The translations under genes and the position numbers were made by a program. A DNA stretch of 42,291 bases, from NCBI GenBank assembly GCA_910588165.1, contig CAJUOR010000008.1:1-42291 (forward strand), read 5' to 3'. This document shows, one piece after another, positions 16,548-25,286 of this stretch (within the stretch, counting starts at the first letter, position 1; the number at the start of each line of letters is the position of its first letter). The stretch comes from an uncultured Thomasclavelia sp. Lineage in GTDB: Bacteria; Bacillota_I; Bacilli_A; Erysipelotrichales; Coprobacillaceae. The notes under the pieces are model-generated. The model searched no databases. It had not been told where the DNA came from and worked only from the letters and a program-made list of their open reading frames with translations.

Positions 16548-17561
16548 TTAACTCTCCTTTTTTGATAATGCCAATGTATAGACACTTTGCAGTTGCTCTC
16601 CAATCGCTTTAAAGCCTCTTGAAAGAGCGGTCTTATAACCTGCTTCTTTTAAATCAGGTAATTGATTGTGTAACATCAATTCTAGAATTTGCACGAAGTC
16701 CTTTGTATCATTGCCTTTATAACAATTTTCCTTATCCGTCAACCAACCGTCATACACGCCGATATCTCTAACTAAAACCGGACATTTAGCCGCCAAGGCT
16801 TCTAGTACAACAATCCCTTCTGTTTCCTCTCGTGAAGGGAAAAAGAAGATATCACAGCCTAAATAAGCACCTGTAATAACATCTCCGGAAATATAACCCG
16901 GAAGAATCAGATTATCCGGTTTATTTTCAATCCAATGTCTAATCGTTGCCGTTGGCATAGATAAATTTTTATCGCCAAACCAAATAAATTTATAATCAGG
17001 CATTTGACTTGCTACCTCGCAAAATGTATCGAATCCCTTGCGTTCAAATAACCAGCCTACTGAAATAATCACTTTATCTTCACTTTTCAAAGAAAAATAA
17101 TCTCTGAAAGCTTGTATCTTCTTTTCATCATAAGCAAAACGCTCAACATCTATACCATTTGAAATAGCAAAAATCGGCTGTTTTAAACCATAGCTTTCCA
17201 ATAATGATTTAGAATATGCTGTCGGCGTTACAATACAATCACCATAACCATACATTTTCATTAACCAACGACGATAAAACGGAATCAATAAATTTGAGAA
17301 AGCAAATGAATTTCTGAAATCCTCCACCGTACTATGAGCATGATATACGATGGACTTTCCTTTTCTTTTTGCTTTTTTGACTTCTAAATAGCTTGCCAGC
17401 CAAACTGTATTCACATGAAGAACATCGAAATGCTTACAGCGATGATCTGTTGTATAATCTATATTATTCAATGTTAATGCTTTTTTTTGATGTTGAAGGG
17501 CTTTACCAATACCTGATTTCGCAATGGCTTTTTCATTTTCAAAATAAAGTTTAATTTTCAT
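16548..17561 (-). CDS. GT4 glycosyltransferase, likely second glycolipid step
   Basis: Encodes 337 aa. It has the GT-B layout of GT4 enzymes: an N-terminal acceptor domain with FDVLHVNTVW and YHAHSTVEDFRNS, a linker ISNGIDVERF, then a nucleotide-sugar domain with SVGWLFERKGFDTF and an E-x7-E motif in REETEGIVVLEALA. It resembles the enzyme that adds the second sugar to monoglucosyl-diacylglycerol, for example CpoA-type and related synthases, usually encoded beside the first enzyme. The sugar and linkage cannot be read from sequence. The ATG at 17561 has AAGGG 8 bases upstream; GTG 17570 and ATG 17567 are alternatives within the same site. First gene of the operon. Confidence 0.85.
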   Translation of the reverse strand: MKIKLYFENEKAIAKSGIGKALQHQKKALTLNNIDYTTDHRCKHFDVLHVNTVWLASYLEVKKAKRKGKSIVYHAHSTVEDFRNSFAFSNLLIPFYRRWLMKMYGYGDCIVTPTAYSKSLLESYGLKQPIFAISNGIDVERFAYDEKKIQAFRDYFSLKSEDKVIISVGWLFERKGFDTFCEVASQMPDYKFIWFGDKNLSMPTATIRHWIENKPDNLILPGYISGDVITGAYLGCDIFFFPSREETEGIVVLEALAAKCPVLVRDIGVYDGWLTDKENCYKGNDTKDFVQILELMLHNQLPDLKEAGYKTALSRGFKAIGEQLQSVYTLALSKKES

Positions 17562-17640
17562 TTCCATCACCCTTTTTTATCATACAACAAATTGCGCTTT
17601 TTTAAAAGGAAAATAACCCTTTTAAGGAAAAAATAAGATA

Positions 17641-17674
17641 GAAAAAACGGTACAGTTTTTCAACTATACCGTTT
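17641..17674 (-). terminator. Terminator of nifJ
   Basis: A 13-bp stem with one wobble pair (AAACGGTATAGTT with AACTGTACCGTTT) and a GAAA loop, followed by TTTTTTC on the minus strand, just after the nifJ stop. Confidence 0.88.
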
Positions 17675-17680
17675 AAATCA

Positions 17681-20600
17681 TTAATTAGCAGCCATTCTTT
17701 CTAAGCGAGCACGACGTTTTTTAGCGTCTTCTTCACATTTAGCCATCAATTCCTTAGCGTGTTCAGGATTTAATTTCATTAACTGATTAAATCTGTTTTC
17801 TGATAATAAGAAATCTTGGAATTTAGTGAAGTCAGGTGCTTTAGAATCGATTTGTAATGGGTTTTTGCCTTGTTCTTCTAAACGAGGGTCAAATCTTACA
17901 AGGTTGAAGTAACCACATTCAATTGCCGCTTTTTGTTGTTGCTGATGGTTAGCTAAACCGCCTTTGATACCGTGTTCCATACATGGAGAGTATGCGATAA
18001 TTAAAGATGGTCCATCGTAGCTTTCAGCTTCTTTAAATGCTTTAATTGTTTGTACCGGATTAGCACCCATAGATACTTGTGCTACATAAACATGACCGTA
18101 AGCCATAGCAATTTGAGCTAAATCTTTCTTAGCTACACGTTTACCGCTGGCAGTAAATTTAGCGATTGAACCTGCTTGTGATGATTTAGAAGATTGTCCA
18201 CCTGTATTAGAGTAAACTTCTGTATCTAAAACCAAAATGTTCACATTTAAGTCATTAGCTAAAACATGGTCAACTCCACCGTATCCGATGTCGTATGCCC
18301 AACCGTCACCACCGACGATCCATTGTGATTTAGTTACTAAATCACCTTTTAATTCTAATAATGCTTTAATACCTTCGTTAGCTGAACCTTCAACAGCTTT
18401 GATGACATCAGCAACGATAGCTTTTTCTTCAACACGATTTCCGGAAACCGCAACGTATTTATCTAATACTTCCGCAACTTCAGGTTCAACGTCAGCCTTG
18501 TTAGCTTCGATGATTTCAAGGATACGTTTTGTCTTGTATTCTTGAGCTAATTTCATACCAAAACCAAATTCGGCATTGTCTTCGAACAATGAATTTGACC
18601 AAGCAGGACCATGACCGTTTTCATCAATTGTCATTGGTGTAGACGGTGTAGAACCAGTGTAAATTGAACTACAGCCGGTTGCGTTAGCGATAATCATATC
18701 TTCACCGAATAACTGAGAAGCTAAACGGTAGTAAGGTGTTTCACCACAACCACCACAAGCACCGGATACTTCAAAGTATGGTTTTAAGAAACCGACACCT
18801 TTAGTTAAATTAGTTGGGTAGTATTCTGATTTATAAGTAACTTTAGTGTACATATAATCAGCTAATTGTGCATGAGTTAACTCTTCTTTAACAGGAGCCA
18901 TCTCTAATGCTTTATTGCCTCTCATACCAGGACATTCAGTTACACATAAGCCACAGCCTACACAGTTGTCAGGAGAAACCTGAATACGATAAACTAATCC
19001 GTCAACGCCTTTACCCATTGGTTTTAAAACGTCATTTGCAATATCTTCCGGTGCGTTTTTAACTTCCTCTTCAGTCATTAAGAATGCACGGATAGTCGCG
19101 TGTGGACATACCATGACACAGTTATTACATTGGATACAGTTATCTTTATTCCATCTAGGAACTTCAGTTGCAATTGCACGTTTTTCTTTGTAAGCAACAC
19201 CTGATTCCATAGAACCGTCTAATTTCTTACCTAAGAAGCTTGATACTGGTAAATCGTAACCATCTAATCCATTGATAACAGATACGAAGTTATCGAAATG
19301 ATCATCACCGATACGAGCACGAGTATTTGTTACTTCTAAGTTAGCCCATTCAGGATTTACAGCAACTTCAACGATTGCATCTTTACCGGCATCGATTGCT
19401 TTGTAGTTTAATTGAACAATCGCATCACCTTTTTTGCTGTAAGATTTCTTAGCAGCTTCTTTCATAAATTCAACAGCTTTATCAATTGGTAAAATCTGTT
19501 CATTTAAAGCGAAGAAAGCAGATTGTAAGATCGTATTTGTACGACGTCCCATACCGATTTCTCTTGCGATTTCATTAGCGTTGATAATATAGAATTTAGC
19601 TTTCTTTTCAGCTAATTGTTTTTTCACAAGATTTGGTAAGTAGTCAACAACTTCTTCTTTTGAGAATTCTGTATTTAATAAGAATACACCTTCATCTTTT
19701 AAATTCTTTAACATATCGTATTTTAATACGTAGTTATCTAAAGAACAAGAGATGAAATCAGCGTTATTAACGTAGTAAGTTGCACGAATTGGTGTATGAC
19801 CGAAACGCAAGTTAGAACGTGTAGCCCCGCCGGCTTTCTTTGAATCGTAAGCAAAGTATGCTTGTGAATATAAATCAGTGTGGTCACCGATAATCTTGAT
19901 TGAGTTTTTGTTAGCTGATACAGTACCATCTGAACCTAAACCGTAGAATAAACAAGCAGTGTAGTCAGAAGTTACATGGAAAGATTTATCTTCTGTTAAT
20001 GATAAATGCGTCACATCATCGATAATACCGATAGTGAATGAGTTAAATGGATTTTCAGAATCCAAATGATCATAAACAGCTTTAATCTGACCAGGAGTTG
20101 TATCTTTAGAACCCATACCGTAACGTCCGCCGATAATTAAATCAACGTCAGTATCTTTTAAGACTGCAACAACGTCTAAGTATAATGGTTCACCTGTAGA
20201 ACCCATTTCTTTCGTTCTGTCTAATACAGCAACTTTCTTCACTGTCTTAGGTAAAACATCTAATAAATATTTAGCTGAGAATGGACGGTATAAGTGAACT
20301 TTCACTAAACCAACCTTTTCACCACGTTTAGCTAATTCATCAATTGTTTCTTTAACTGTTTCAGTTACAGAACCCATTGCGATGATAACTTTTTCAGCAT
20401 TTTCATCACCATAGTATGTAAATGGTGCATAATGTCTTCCCGTAATATCTGAAATTTTCTTCATGTAGTCTGCAACGATTTCAGTAACAGCTGCAAAATG
20501 TGTATTTTGCGCTTCTCTACCTTGGAAGTAGATATCATCGTTTTCAGCCCCACCACGTTCAATTGGATTGATATGTGGATTTAAAGCATTTAATTTGAAT

Positions 20601-21205
20601 TTAGCTACTGCTTCTTTATCGATTAAGCCAGCTAATACTTCATAGTCCATCACTTCAACTTTTTGAATTTCGTGTGAAGTTCTGAAACCATCAAAGAAGT
20701 GAATGAATGGAACTGAACCTTTGATTGCTGATAAGTGAGCAACACCGGCTAAGTCCATAACTTCTTGTACTGAGTGAGAACACAACATTGGCATACCTAC
20801 CTGACGGCAAGCATAAACGTCTTGATGGTCCCCAAAAATATTCAATGAACGAGTTGCTAACGCACGTGCAGCTACATGCACAACACCCGGTAACATTTCA
20901 CCAGCAATTTTGTAAAGGTTTGGAATCATTAAAAGCAAACCTTGGCTAGCTGTGAAAGTTGTTGCCAAAGCTCCACCTTGTAAAGCTCCGTGAACAGCAC
21001 CGGCAGCACCGGCTTCTGATTGCATTTCAACTACATTTACAGCAGATCCAAAAATATTTTTTCTTCCCTGAGCAGCCCAAGTTTCAGCATTTTCTGCCAT
21101 TGGAGAAGAAGGCGTGATTGGATAAATTCCGGCAACTTCGGTAAACGCATAGGCTACGTGAGCGGCAGCTGTATTACCGTCCATTGATAAATAAGTTTTT
21201 GCCAT
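17681..21205 (-). CDS. nifJ: Pyruvate:ferredoxin (flavodoxin) oxidoreductase
   Basis: Encodes 1174 aa, the full single-chain PFOR. It oxidises pyruvate with CoA to acetyl-CoA and CO2 and reduces ferredoxin or flavodoxin, a central step of anaerobic fermentation. The N-terminal thiamin-binding domain contains YPITPSSPMAENAETW. Two 4Fe-4S cluster motifs, CIQCNNCVMVCP and CVGCGLCVTECPG, lie around residues 690-760. The C-terminal TPP domain has GGCGETPYY, ATGCSSIY and GGDGWAYDIGYGGVDHVLA with SNTGGQSSKSSQ. It stands alone with its own strong promoter and terminator. The nif name is historical and no nitrogen-fixation genes are near. Confidence 0.98.
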   Translation of the reverse strand: MAKTYLSMDGNTAAAHVAYAFTEVAGIYPITPSSPMAENAETWAAQGRKNIFGSAVNVVEMQSEAGAAGAVHGALQGGALATTFTASQGLLLMIPNLYKIAGEMLPGVVHVAARALATRSLNIFGDHQDVYACRQVGMPMLCSHSVQEVMDLAGVAHLSAIKGSVPFIHFFDGFRTSHEIQKVEVMDYEVLAGLIDKEAVAKFKLNALNPHINPIERGGAENDDIYFQGREAQNTHFAAVTEIVADYMKKISDITGRHYAPFTYYGDENAEKVIIAMGSVTETVKETIDELAKRGEKVGLVKVHLYRPFSAKYLLDVLPKTVKKVAVLDRTKEMGSTGEPLYLDVVAVLKDTDVDLIIGGRYGMGSKDTTPGQIKAVYDHLDSENPFNSFTIGIIDDVTHLSLTEDKSFHVTSDYTACLFYGLGSDGTVSANKNSIKIIGDHTDLYSQAYFAYDSKKAGGATRSNLRFGHTPIRATYYVNNADFISCSLDNYVLKYDMLKNLKDEGVFLLNTEFSKEEVVDYLPNLVKKQLAEKKAKFYIINANEIAREIGMGRRTNTILQSAFFALNEQILPIDKAVEFMKEAAKKSYSKKGDAIVQLNYKAIDAGKDAIVEVAVNPEWANLEVTNTRARIGDDHFDNFVSVINGLDGYDLPVSSFLGKKLDGSMESGVAYKEKRAIATEVPRWNKDNCIQCNNCVMVCPHATIRAFLMTEEEVKNAPEDIANDVLKPMGKGVDGLVYRIQVSPDNCVGCGLCVTECPGMRGNKALEMAPVKEELTHAQLADYMYTKVTYKSEYYPTNLTKGVGFLKPYFEVSGACGGCGETPYYRLASQLFGEDMIIANATGCSSIYTGSTPSTPMTIDENGHGPAWSNSLFEDNAEFGFGMKLAQEYKTKRILEIIEANKADVEPEVAEVLDKYVAVSGNRVEEKAIVADVIKAVEGSANEGIKALLELKGDLVTKSQWIVGGDGWAYDIGYGGVDHVLANDLNVNILVLDTEVYSNTGGQSSKSSQAGSIAKFTASGKRVAKKDLAQIAMAYGHVYVAQVSMGANPVQTIKAFKEAESYDGPSLIIAYSPCMEHGIKGGLANHQQQQKAAIECGYFNLVRFDPRLEEQGKNPLQIDSKAPDFTKFQDFLLSENRFNQLMKLNPEHAKELMAKCEEDAKKRRARLERMAAN

Positions 21206-21241
21206 ATTTTCAATTTCCTCCTTAATATTATTAACATTGTA

Positions 21242-21270
21242 ATTATACTACGGTTCATCTTTTTTTACAA
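21242..21270 (-). promoter_or_regulatory. Strong sigma-A promoter of nifJ
   Basis: TTGTAA (21265-21270) and consensus TATAAT (21242-21247) are spaced by 17 bp on the minus strand, 36 bases before the ATG; AAGGAGG lies in the leader. Confidence 0.82.
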
Positions 21271-21276
21271 ATGAAA

Positions 21277-21308
21277 AAAAGGGGATTTTATAAAGAAAAT
21301 TCCCTTTT
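21277..21308 (-). terminator. Terminator of the pyrR-galU operon
   Basis: A long stem AAAAGGGAATTTT/AAAATCCCCTTTT (one wobble pair, 6-base loop), followed by a run of eight T in total on the minus strand. It begins inside the stop codon of the membrane-protein gene, upstream of the nifJ promoter. Confidence 0.85.
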
Positions 21309-21798
21309 AGTCATAAAGTGCGCTTTGATAAGCATAAAAGCCTCCGATTAGGTAAATAATGCCAGTCATTATGCCAGAATCTGACAGTGCACTCAAGGCA
21401 GTTCTCCACACTATCGGTTCAAATAAATAATCAAAAATAGTACCGTAGTCAATCAGTGTAAAATATTCTAATGCATAATAGAACACATGGCTCATAAAGA
21501 TAGATGCCGCATAGAAAATAATCGTTAAAATAGCAATCTTCATATTTCCGGTTTTAGCGATTTTTTTCAAAACTTTAGCGATGGCAACACCCATTAAAGC
21601 CAAAATGTAAGAAAAAGTAACGTGTGTAACTCTTACAAAAAGCGAATACAGAATACCAAAGCCAAGTGTTAAGACAATACCCGCCAAAATCAGCTTTAGC
21701 CATGTTTCCGCTGAGAAGAATTCAGTATTATTCTCTCTAAAATAACGTCTTGCTTCCTCTTTTTGTTTTCTTTCGTCTAAATCTTCTTTCCAGCTCAT
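21307..21798 (-). CDS. Small membrane protein of unknown function
   Basis: Encodes 163 aa and I do not recognise the family. The first 30 residues are strongly charged (KEDLDERKQKEEARRYF). Then come about four membrane segments (about 34-55, 60-78, 85-110 and 140-160) and a short tail. It overlaps the end of galU by 4 bp (ATGA) and is the last gene before a strong terminator, so it is translated with galU. That hints at a cell-envelope role, but nothing in the protein shows one. Confidence 0.7.
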   Translation of the reverse strand: MSWKEDLDERKQKEEARRYFRENNTEFFSAETWLKLILAGIVLTLGFGILYSLFVRVTHVTFSYILALMGVAIAKVLKKIAKTGNMKIAILTIIFYAASIFMSHVFYYALEYFTLIDYGTIFDYLFEPIVWRTALSALSDSGIMTGIIYLIGGFYAYQSALYD

Positions 21799-22700
21799 GC
21801 TTCAAAGCCCCCTTCCACAAGCTCCTTTAAATAATTTTGGATTTTACCTTTCAAATCTTCCCTATCTAACGCAAAATCAATCGTTGCTTTTATAAAACCG
21901 AACTTATCCCCCACATCATAGCGAATGCCCTCAAAATCATAAGCGTAGACAGCCTGACGATCCATTAAGCGTTTAATCGCATCGGTTAATTGAATTTCAT
22001 CACCGGCACCTTTGGTTTGTGTTTCTAATAACTCAAAGATTTCAGGTGTTAAAACATACCTACCCAATACTGCCATTTGACTTGGCGCCTCTTCAATTTT
22101 GGGCTTTTCCACCATATTTGTCAATTTTACTAATCTGCCCTTAGCAGGATGACTGGCACTAGGTTCAACAATCCCATACTTGCTGACATCTTTGCGTTCA
22201 ACTGTTTGAACACCGACAACACTGGCGTGCGTATCTGTGTAAGCTTCAATCAACTGTTGCAAAGCCGGTTTGCTATTTTTATTCACCACCACATCATCGC
22301 CTAATAAAACCGCAAAAGGTTCATCGCCGATAAATGATTTAGCACATAAAACCGCGTGCCCTAAACCTTTAGGCTCTTTTTGGCGGATATAATAAATATT
22401 AGCTAAATTAGCAATATCATTGATCATTTTGACTTCTGCCTTTTTCCCGGAAGCTAAAAGTCTATCTTCCAATTCATAATTTCTGTCAAAGTGATTTTCC
22501 ATCGCATGCTTATTGCTATTGGTGATAATTAAAATCTCCTCAATTCCGCTTTGAACAGCTTCTTCTATGATATATTGAATGGTTGGCGTATCGACAATCG
22601 GTAACATTTCCTTCGCTAAAGCCTTCGTCGCTGGTAAAAAACGCGTGCCTAGCCCGGCTGCCGGAATGACCGCCTTTCTAACCTTATTTATCTTTGGCAT
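21795..22700 (-). CDS. galU: UTP-glucose-1-phosphate uridylyltransferase GalU
   Basis: Encodes 301 aa. It makes UDP-glucose from UTP and glucose 1-phosphate, the donor for glycolipids and envelope polymers. The nucleotidyltransferase motif AVIPAAGLGTRFLPATKA is at the N-terminus, KEMLPIVDTPTIQY follows, and VEKPK and GAGDEIQLTDAI appear later, all typical of GalU. The ATG at 22700 is preferred: AGGAG lies 7 bases upstream, whereas the ATG at 22706 abuts that site. It overlaps pyrR by 17 bp. The likely consumers are the two GT4 enzymes at 13507-17561. Confidence 0.96.
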   Translation of the reverse strand: MPKINKVRKAVIPAAGLGTRFLPATKALAKEMLPIVDTPTIQYIIEEAVQSGIEEILIITNSNKHAMENHFDRNYELEDRLLASGKKAEVKMINDIANLANIYYIRQKEPKGLGHAVLCAKSFIGDEPFAVLLGDDVVVNKNSKPALQQLIEAYTDTHASVVGVQTVERKDVSKYGIVEPSASHPAKGRLVKLTNMVEKPKIEEAPSQMAVLGRYVLTPEIFELLETQTKGAGDEIQLTDAIKRLMDRQAVYAYDFEGIRYDVGDKFGFIKATIDFALDREDLKGKIQNYLKELVEGGFEA

Positions 22701-23229
22701 CTTCATTCTCCTTTAGTTCTTTAATCCAGACAGAATCTTCCTTATCTATTTCTGACAAATGCACCTCGATAGTTTCATGCAAACCTGTCGGAATATTTTT
22801 ACCGACATAATCAGCTCGGATTGGCAATTGACGATGTCCTCGGTCAATAAAGACCACTAACTGAATCTCTTTGGGTCTGCCTAATTGCATGATACCCTCC
22901 ATCGCAGCTCTTACAGTTCTTCCACGGAACAAAACATCATCAACCAGAACAACCTTTTTATCTTCAACCGAAAAAGGAATATCAGATAAATCATTGATGA
23001 CCGGTTCTTTGCGATCATCACGATATTTCGTCACATCAATACAGCCATAAGGAACATCTATTTTCTCGATAGCTTTAATTTGCTTGGCAATTCGCTGACA
23101 TAAATAATTACCTCTGGTAACAATTCCGATAAGTACCAAATCCTCGCAGCCCTTATTTTTTTCTAATATTTCATGAGAAATACGTACAAGCGTTCTTTTG
23201 ATAGCTTGATCATTAAACAATTGTTTCAT
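22684..23229 (-). CDS. pyrR: PyrR, pyrimidine regulator / uracil phosphoribosyltransferase
   Basis: Encodes 181 aa. It has the type I PRTase fold with the PRPP loop VVLVDDVLFRGRTVRAAM (about 92-109) and the PyrR features VTRGNYL, DVTKYRDD and VVFIDRGHRQLPIRADYVGKN. PyrR binds the leaders of pyrimidine genes when UMP is high and causes termination; it also has weak UPRTase activity. Here it is not at the head of a pyr operon but upstream of galU, and no pyrimidine biosynthesis gene is in the window. GAGGTGA lies 7 bases before the ATG. Confidence 0.95.
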   Translation of the reverse strand: MKQLFNDQAIKRTLVRISHEILEKNKGCEDLVLIGIVTRGNYLCQRIAKQIKAIEKIDVPYGCIDVTKYRDDRKEPVINDLSDIPFSVEDKKVVLVDDVLFRGRTVRAAMEGIMQLGRPKEIQLVVFIDRGHRQLPIRADYVGKNIPTGLHETIEVHLSEIDKEDSVWIKELKENEDAKDK

Positions 23230-23263
23230 TGATATTTCACCTCACTACCATTATACCAAAATC

Positions 23264-24004
23264 CTAATTTTTTTCAAACCGAAAAAATAAGGTCGGTGTT
23301 TGTAAAGCAGGACTTTCGCGATGGGTAACAGTTAAATAACATTCCCCTACTTCGATAAGCTCTTCATCTTCAAACTGACGATGTGTACTAATTAAAACAG
23401 TCGCTAAATACATCAGTATTTCATGTAAGGTTTGCATAGGCAAATCATCGGCACTGATTTCCAATTCTTCTCTATTAAAGACTTTCATGCCTTGCGTATA
23501 AACCCAAAACGCTTCATTATGGGCATAAAAACCAAAATAAAGCCATAGATGAACAGGGAGTTGCCCTTTATCTAAACTTTTCGCACCTTCTAATAATATT
23601 TCTTTACTGTAGAATAACTGCTGTTCACCTAAATAAACAGCTACTGCATTATAGGAAGATACAGTGGCTGCCAATAATTTAGTTAGCACTTTGTATCTGG
23701 CAACGGCATTGCCTACACCTCTAACACCGACAAGGGCATGACATTGGTGTTTTTGCGCAATCTTAATCCCCTCTTCAAAGAAAGGATTATGCTTGGCAAC
23801 TTGTACCATCTCTTTTTCATCAATCGGTTCATCGACAAAGCTAATCACAAACTCAAATTGTGCGATATGTCCTTTAAGCTGATCTAAGCCTGCTTGACCC
23901 TCCAACTTTTCATGCCAGAGTTTTTCATAGTTTCTCTCGATTTCCGTAACGACGATATTTTTATCTTTATACAATACAAAAGCTATACTAAAATTATTTT
24001 CCAT
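23264..24004 (-). CDS. DUF4261-like protein of unknown function
   Basis: Encodes 246 aa, soluble, no signal peptide. The pattern resembles DUF4261 proteins: FEFVISFVDEPI near residue 52, AVAVYLGEQQLFYSKE near 120, LPVHLWLYFGFY near 150 and a C-terminal VTHRESPALQTPTLFF. No catalytic motif is evident and the function is unknown. The ATG at 24004 is used, with AAGGAAGGA about 10 bases upstream. It lies 34 bp upstream of pyrR on the same strand and just after the mupG terminator; no separate promoter was seen, so it may depend on read-through. Confidence 0.62.
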   Translation of the reverse strand: MENNFSIAFVLYKDKNIVVTEIERNYEKLWHEKLEGQAGLDQLKGHIAQFEFVISFVDEPIDEKEMVQVAKHNPFFEEGIKIAQKHQCHALVGVRGVGNAVARYKVLTKLLAATVSSYNAVAVYLGEQQLFYSKEILLEGAKSLDKGQLPVHLWLYFGFYAHNEAFWVYTQGMKVFNREELEISADDLPMQTLHEILMYLATVLISTHRQFEDEELIEVGECYLTVTHRESPALQTPTLFFRFEKN

Positions 24005-24028
24005 CAATGATTCTTCCTTCCTTCATTG

Positions 24029-24053
24029 AAAAAGCTCCGGATTTGGAGCTTTT
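24029..24053 (-). terminator. Terminator after mupG
   Basis: AAAAGCTCC/GGAGCTTTT stem with a 6-base loop and TTTTT on the minus strand, 2 bases after the mupG stop. The next gene starts only 25 bases later. Confidence 0.8.
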
Positions 24054-24055
24054 CC

Positions 24056-25147
24056 CTATTTTACTTCTGAAAATGCAAATTTAGCATTTGGTACAACATA
24101 TTCTAACATTGCCAACTCATATTCAGGGATACTTCCTACGATATTTTTAGCACCGTTGTTTGGCATATCTTGTAAAATGATATGCAATTCCCCTTTGTAA
24201 TGACCATATTCATTGTTTAACACAACGACATCACCACGTTTTAAATCAGCGACATTCCCAACCGGAATATCGGCATTGGCATAAGCGATACGACTCATTG
24301 TTGAACGAGCCATATATTCAGGCATATCAGCACGAACATGGTGTTTAAAATTGAAAATAATTTCCTTTTCAACTTCACTTACACCCTCTTCAAGCTTCAA
24401 GCCGAAGGTCAATAAATCACGATTAATTTCGGAAAGAGCCTTTAGCTCAGCCTCGCTTGCATAAGCATTAGCGACAATTACATCATCAACTAAGCCGGTA
24501 GCAAATAAGTGTCTGGCTTGTGCATCAATAGGAATATCACGATGAATTTCCAAAGTGCATAGCCCTTCGCTGACAGGCCAAGGTCCATATGTTCCCTTTT
24601 CCTGCGAACCGACAAAAGCGGCAATCGGAATATTATAACCACGTAATTTCTGACTGGCTTTTTTAAACAAGTCTAGGCCTAACCCACTATAACGCTGTGG
24701 ATAGAAGTTATGACAAGCAATCAGCTTAGATTTATTGGGCCGATTAAATTGAATCAAATCAATATACGGACTGTCTGAGCTGGCGTTGATTTCAACTTTC
24801 AAGCCCTCGGGATTATAAGTCATATTAGCTTCAACTGAACCATTGAAACCTTCATCTAAACGGAAGCCGGCTGCTCCGATTTCCTTAAAGAATGAAAGAT
24901 TGTCATAAGTGATGCCTAAATTAGTGAAAACATTCGGTGCTACATCAACGATAACCTCCATACCTAAGCTATTGGCATGATTGATAACCTCTTCAAAGTC
25001 TTTCTTAATTTCACCTGCCGGTTTCTTAACAGATAATAAGCAAGTAAAAACTCGTGAAAAGCCATATTTAGCAGCTAAACTTAAATAAGCCTTATCTTTT
25101 TCCAAAGTCGAATGTTCCGGATAAATTGAAATTCCTAAACGTCCCAT
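24056..25147 (-). CDS. MupG-type 6-phospho-N-acetylmuramidase (DUF871)
   Basis: Encodes 363 aa. An N-terminal TIM barrel (about residues 1-240) with LGISIYPEH, RVFTCLLS, VDVAPNVF, GFRLDEGF and ACHNFYPQRYSGL is followed by a small cyclophilin-like domain (about 255-360). This is the DUF871/MupG family. In Staphylococcus, MupG cleaves MurNAc-6P-GlcNAc in cell-wall recycling; older records call it an outer surface protein. It is cytosolic, with no signal peptide. The usual partner genes (murQ, PTS murP) are not adjacent, so the exact disaccharide substrate is not assured. AAGGAGG lies before the ATG at 25147. Confidence 0.85.
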   Translation of the reverse strand: MGRLGISIYPEHSTLEKDKAYLSLAAKYGFSRVFTCLLSVKKPAGEIKKDFEEVINHANSLGMEVIVDVAPNVFTNLGITYDNLSFFKEIGAAGFRLDEGFNGSVEANMTYNPEGLKVEINASSDSPYIDLIQFNRPNKSKLIACHNFYPQRYSGLGLDLFKKASQKLRGYNIPIAAFVGSQEKGTYGPWPVSEGLCTLEIHRDIPIDAQARHLFATGLVDDVIVANAYASEAELKALSEINRDLLTFGLKLEEGVSEVEKEIIFNFKHHVRADMPEYMARSTMSRIAYANADIPVGNVADLKRGDVVVLNNEYGHYKGELHIILQDMPNNGAKNIVGSIPEYELAMLEYVVPNAKFAFSEVK

Positions 25148-25168
25148 AAAAATTCCTCCTTTTTTATC

Positions 25169-25197
25169 ATTATACATTATATTTTAATAAAAGTCAC
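25169..25197 (-). promoter_or_regulatory. Promoter of mupG
   Basis: GTGACT (25192-25197), 17 bp, TATAAT (25169-25174) on the minus strand, about 20 bases before the ATG. A second TATAAT-like sequence overlaps the spacer. Confidence 0.62.
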
Positions 25198-25235
25198 AGT
25201 TATTTCAACTAAAAAAAGGTAAATGATTGAAAAGA

Positions 25236-25264
25236 TTGAAAGTGCTGTCAAATTATGTTATAAC
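25236..25264 (+). promoter_or_regulatory. Promoter of the zinc-ribbon membrane-protein gene
   Basis: TTGAAA (25236-25241), 17 bp, TATAAC (25259-25264). It lies within the extended frame of the next gene, which argues for the downstream start at 25287. It is divergent from the mupG promoter. Confidence 0.65.
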
Positions 25265-25286
25265 TATAGCTAAGGGAGTGATGATT

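Noticed and set aside
17600-17622. Inverted repeat TTAAAAGG/CCTTTTAA as a second nifJ terminator or operator
   Set aside because: It is AT-rich, has no T-run in the right orientation and lies after the clear nifJ terminator.
18237-18545. Plus-strand frame of 102 codons inside nifJ
   Set aside because: It is antisense to a highly conserved coding region and has no ribosome site or recognisable protein pattern.
17681-21205. Nitrogen-fixation role suggested by the name nifJ
   Set aside because: The protein is a general pyruvate:ferredoxin oxidoreductase and no nif genes lie in the window.
25227-25286. N-terminal extension of the zinc-ribbon protein from a TTG at 25227
   Set aside because: The segment contains the -35 and -10 boxes and the ribosome site, so it cannot be translated from that promoter.
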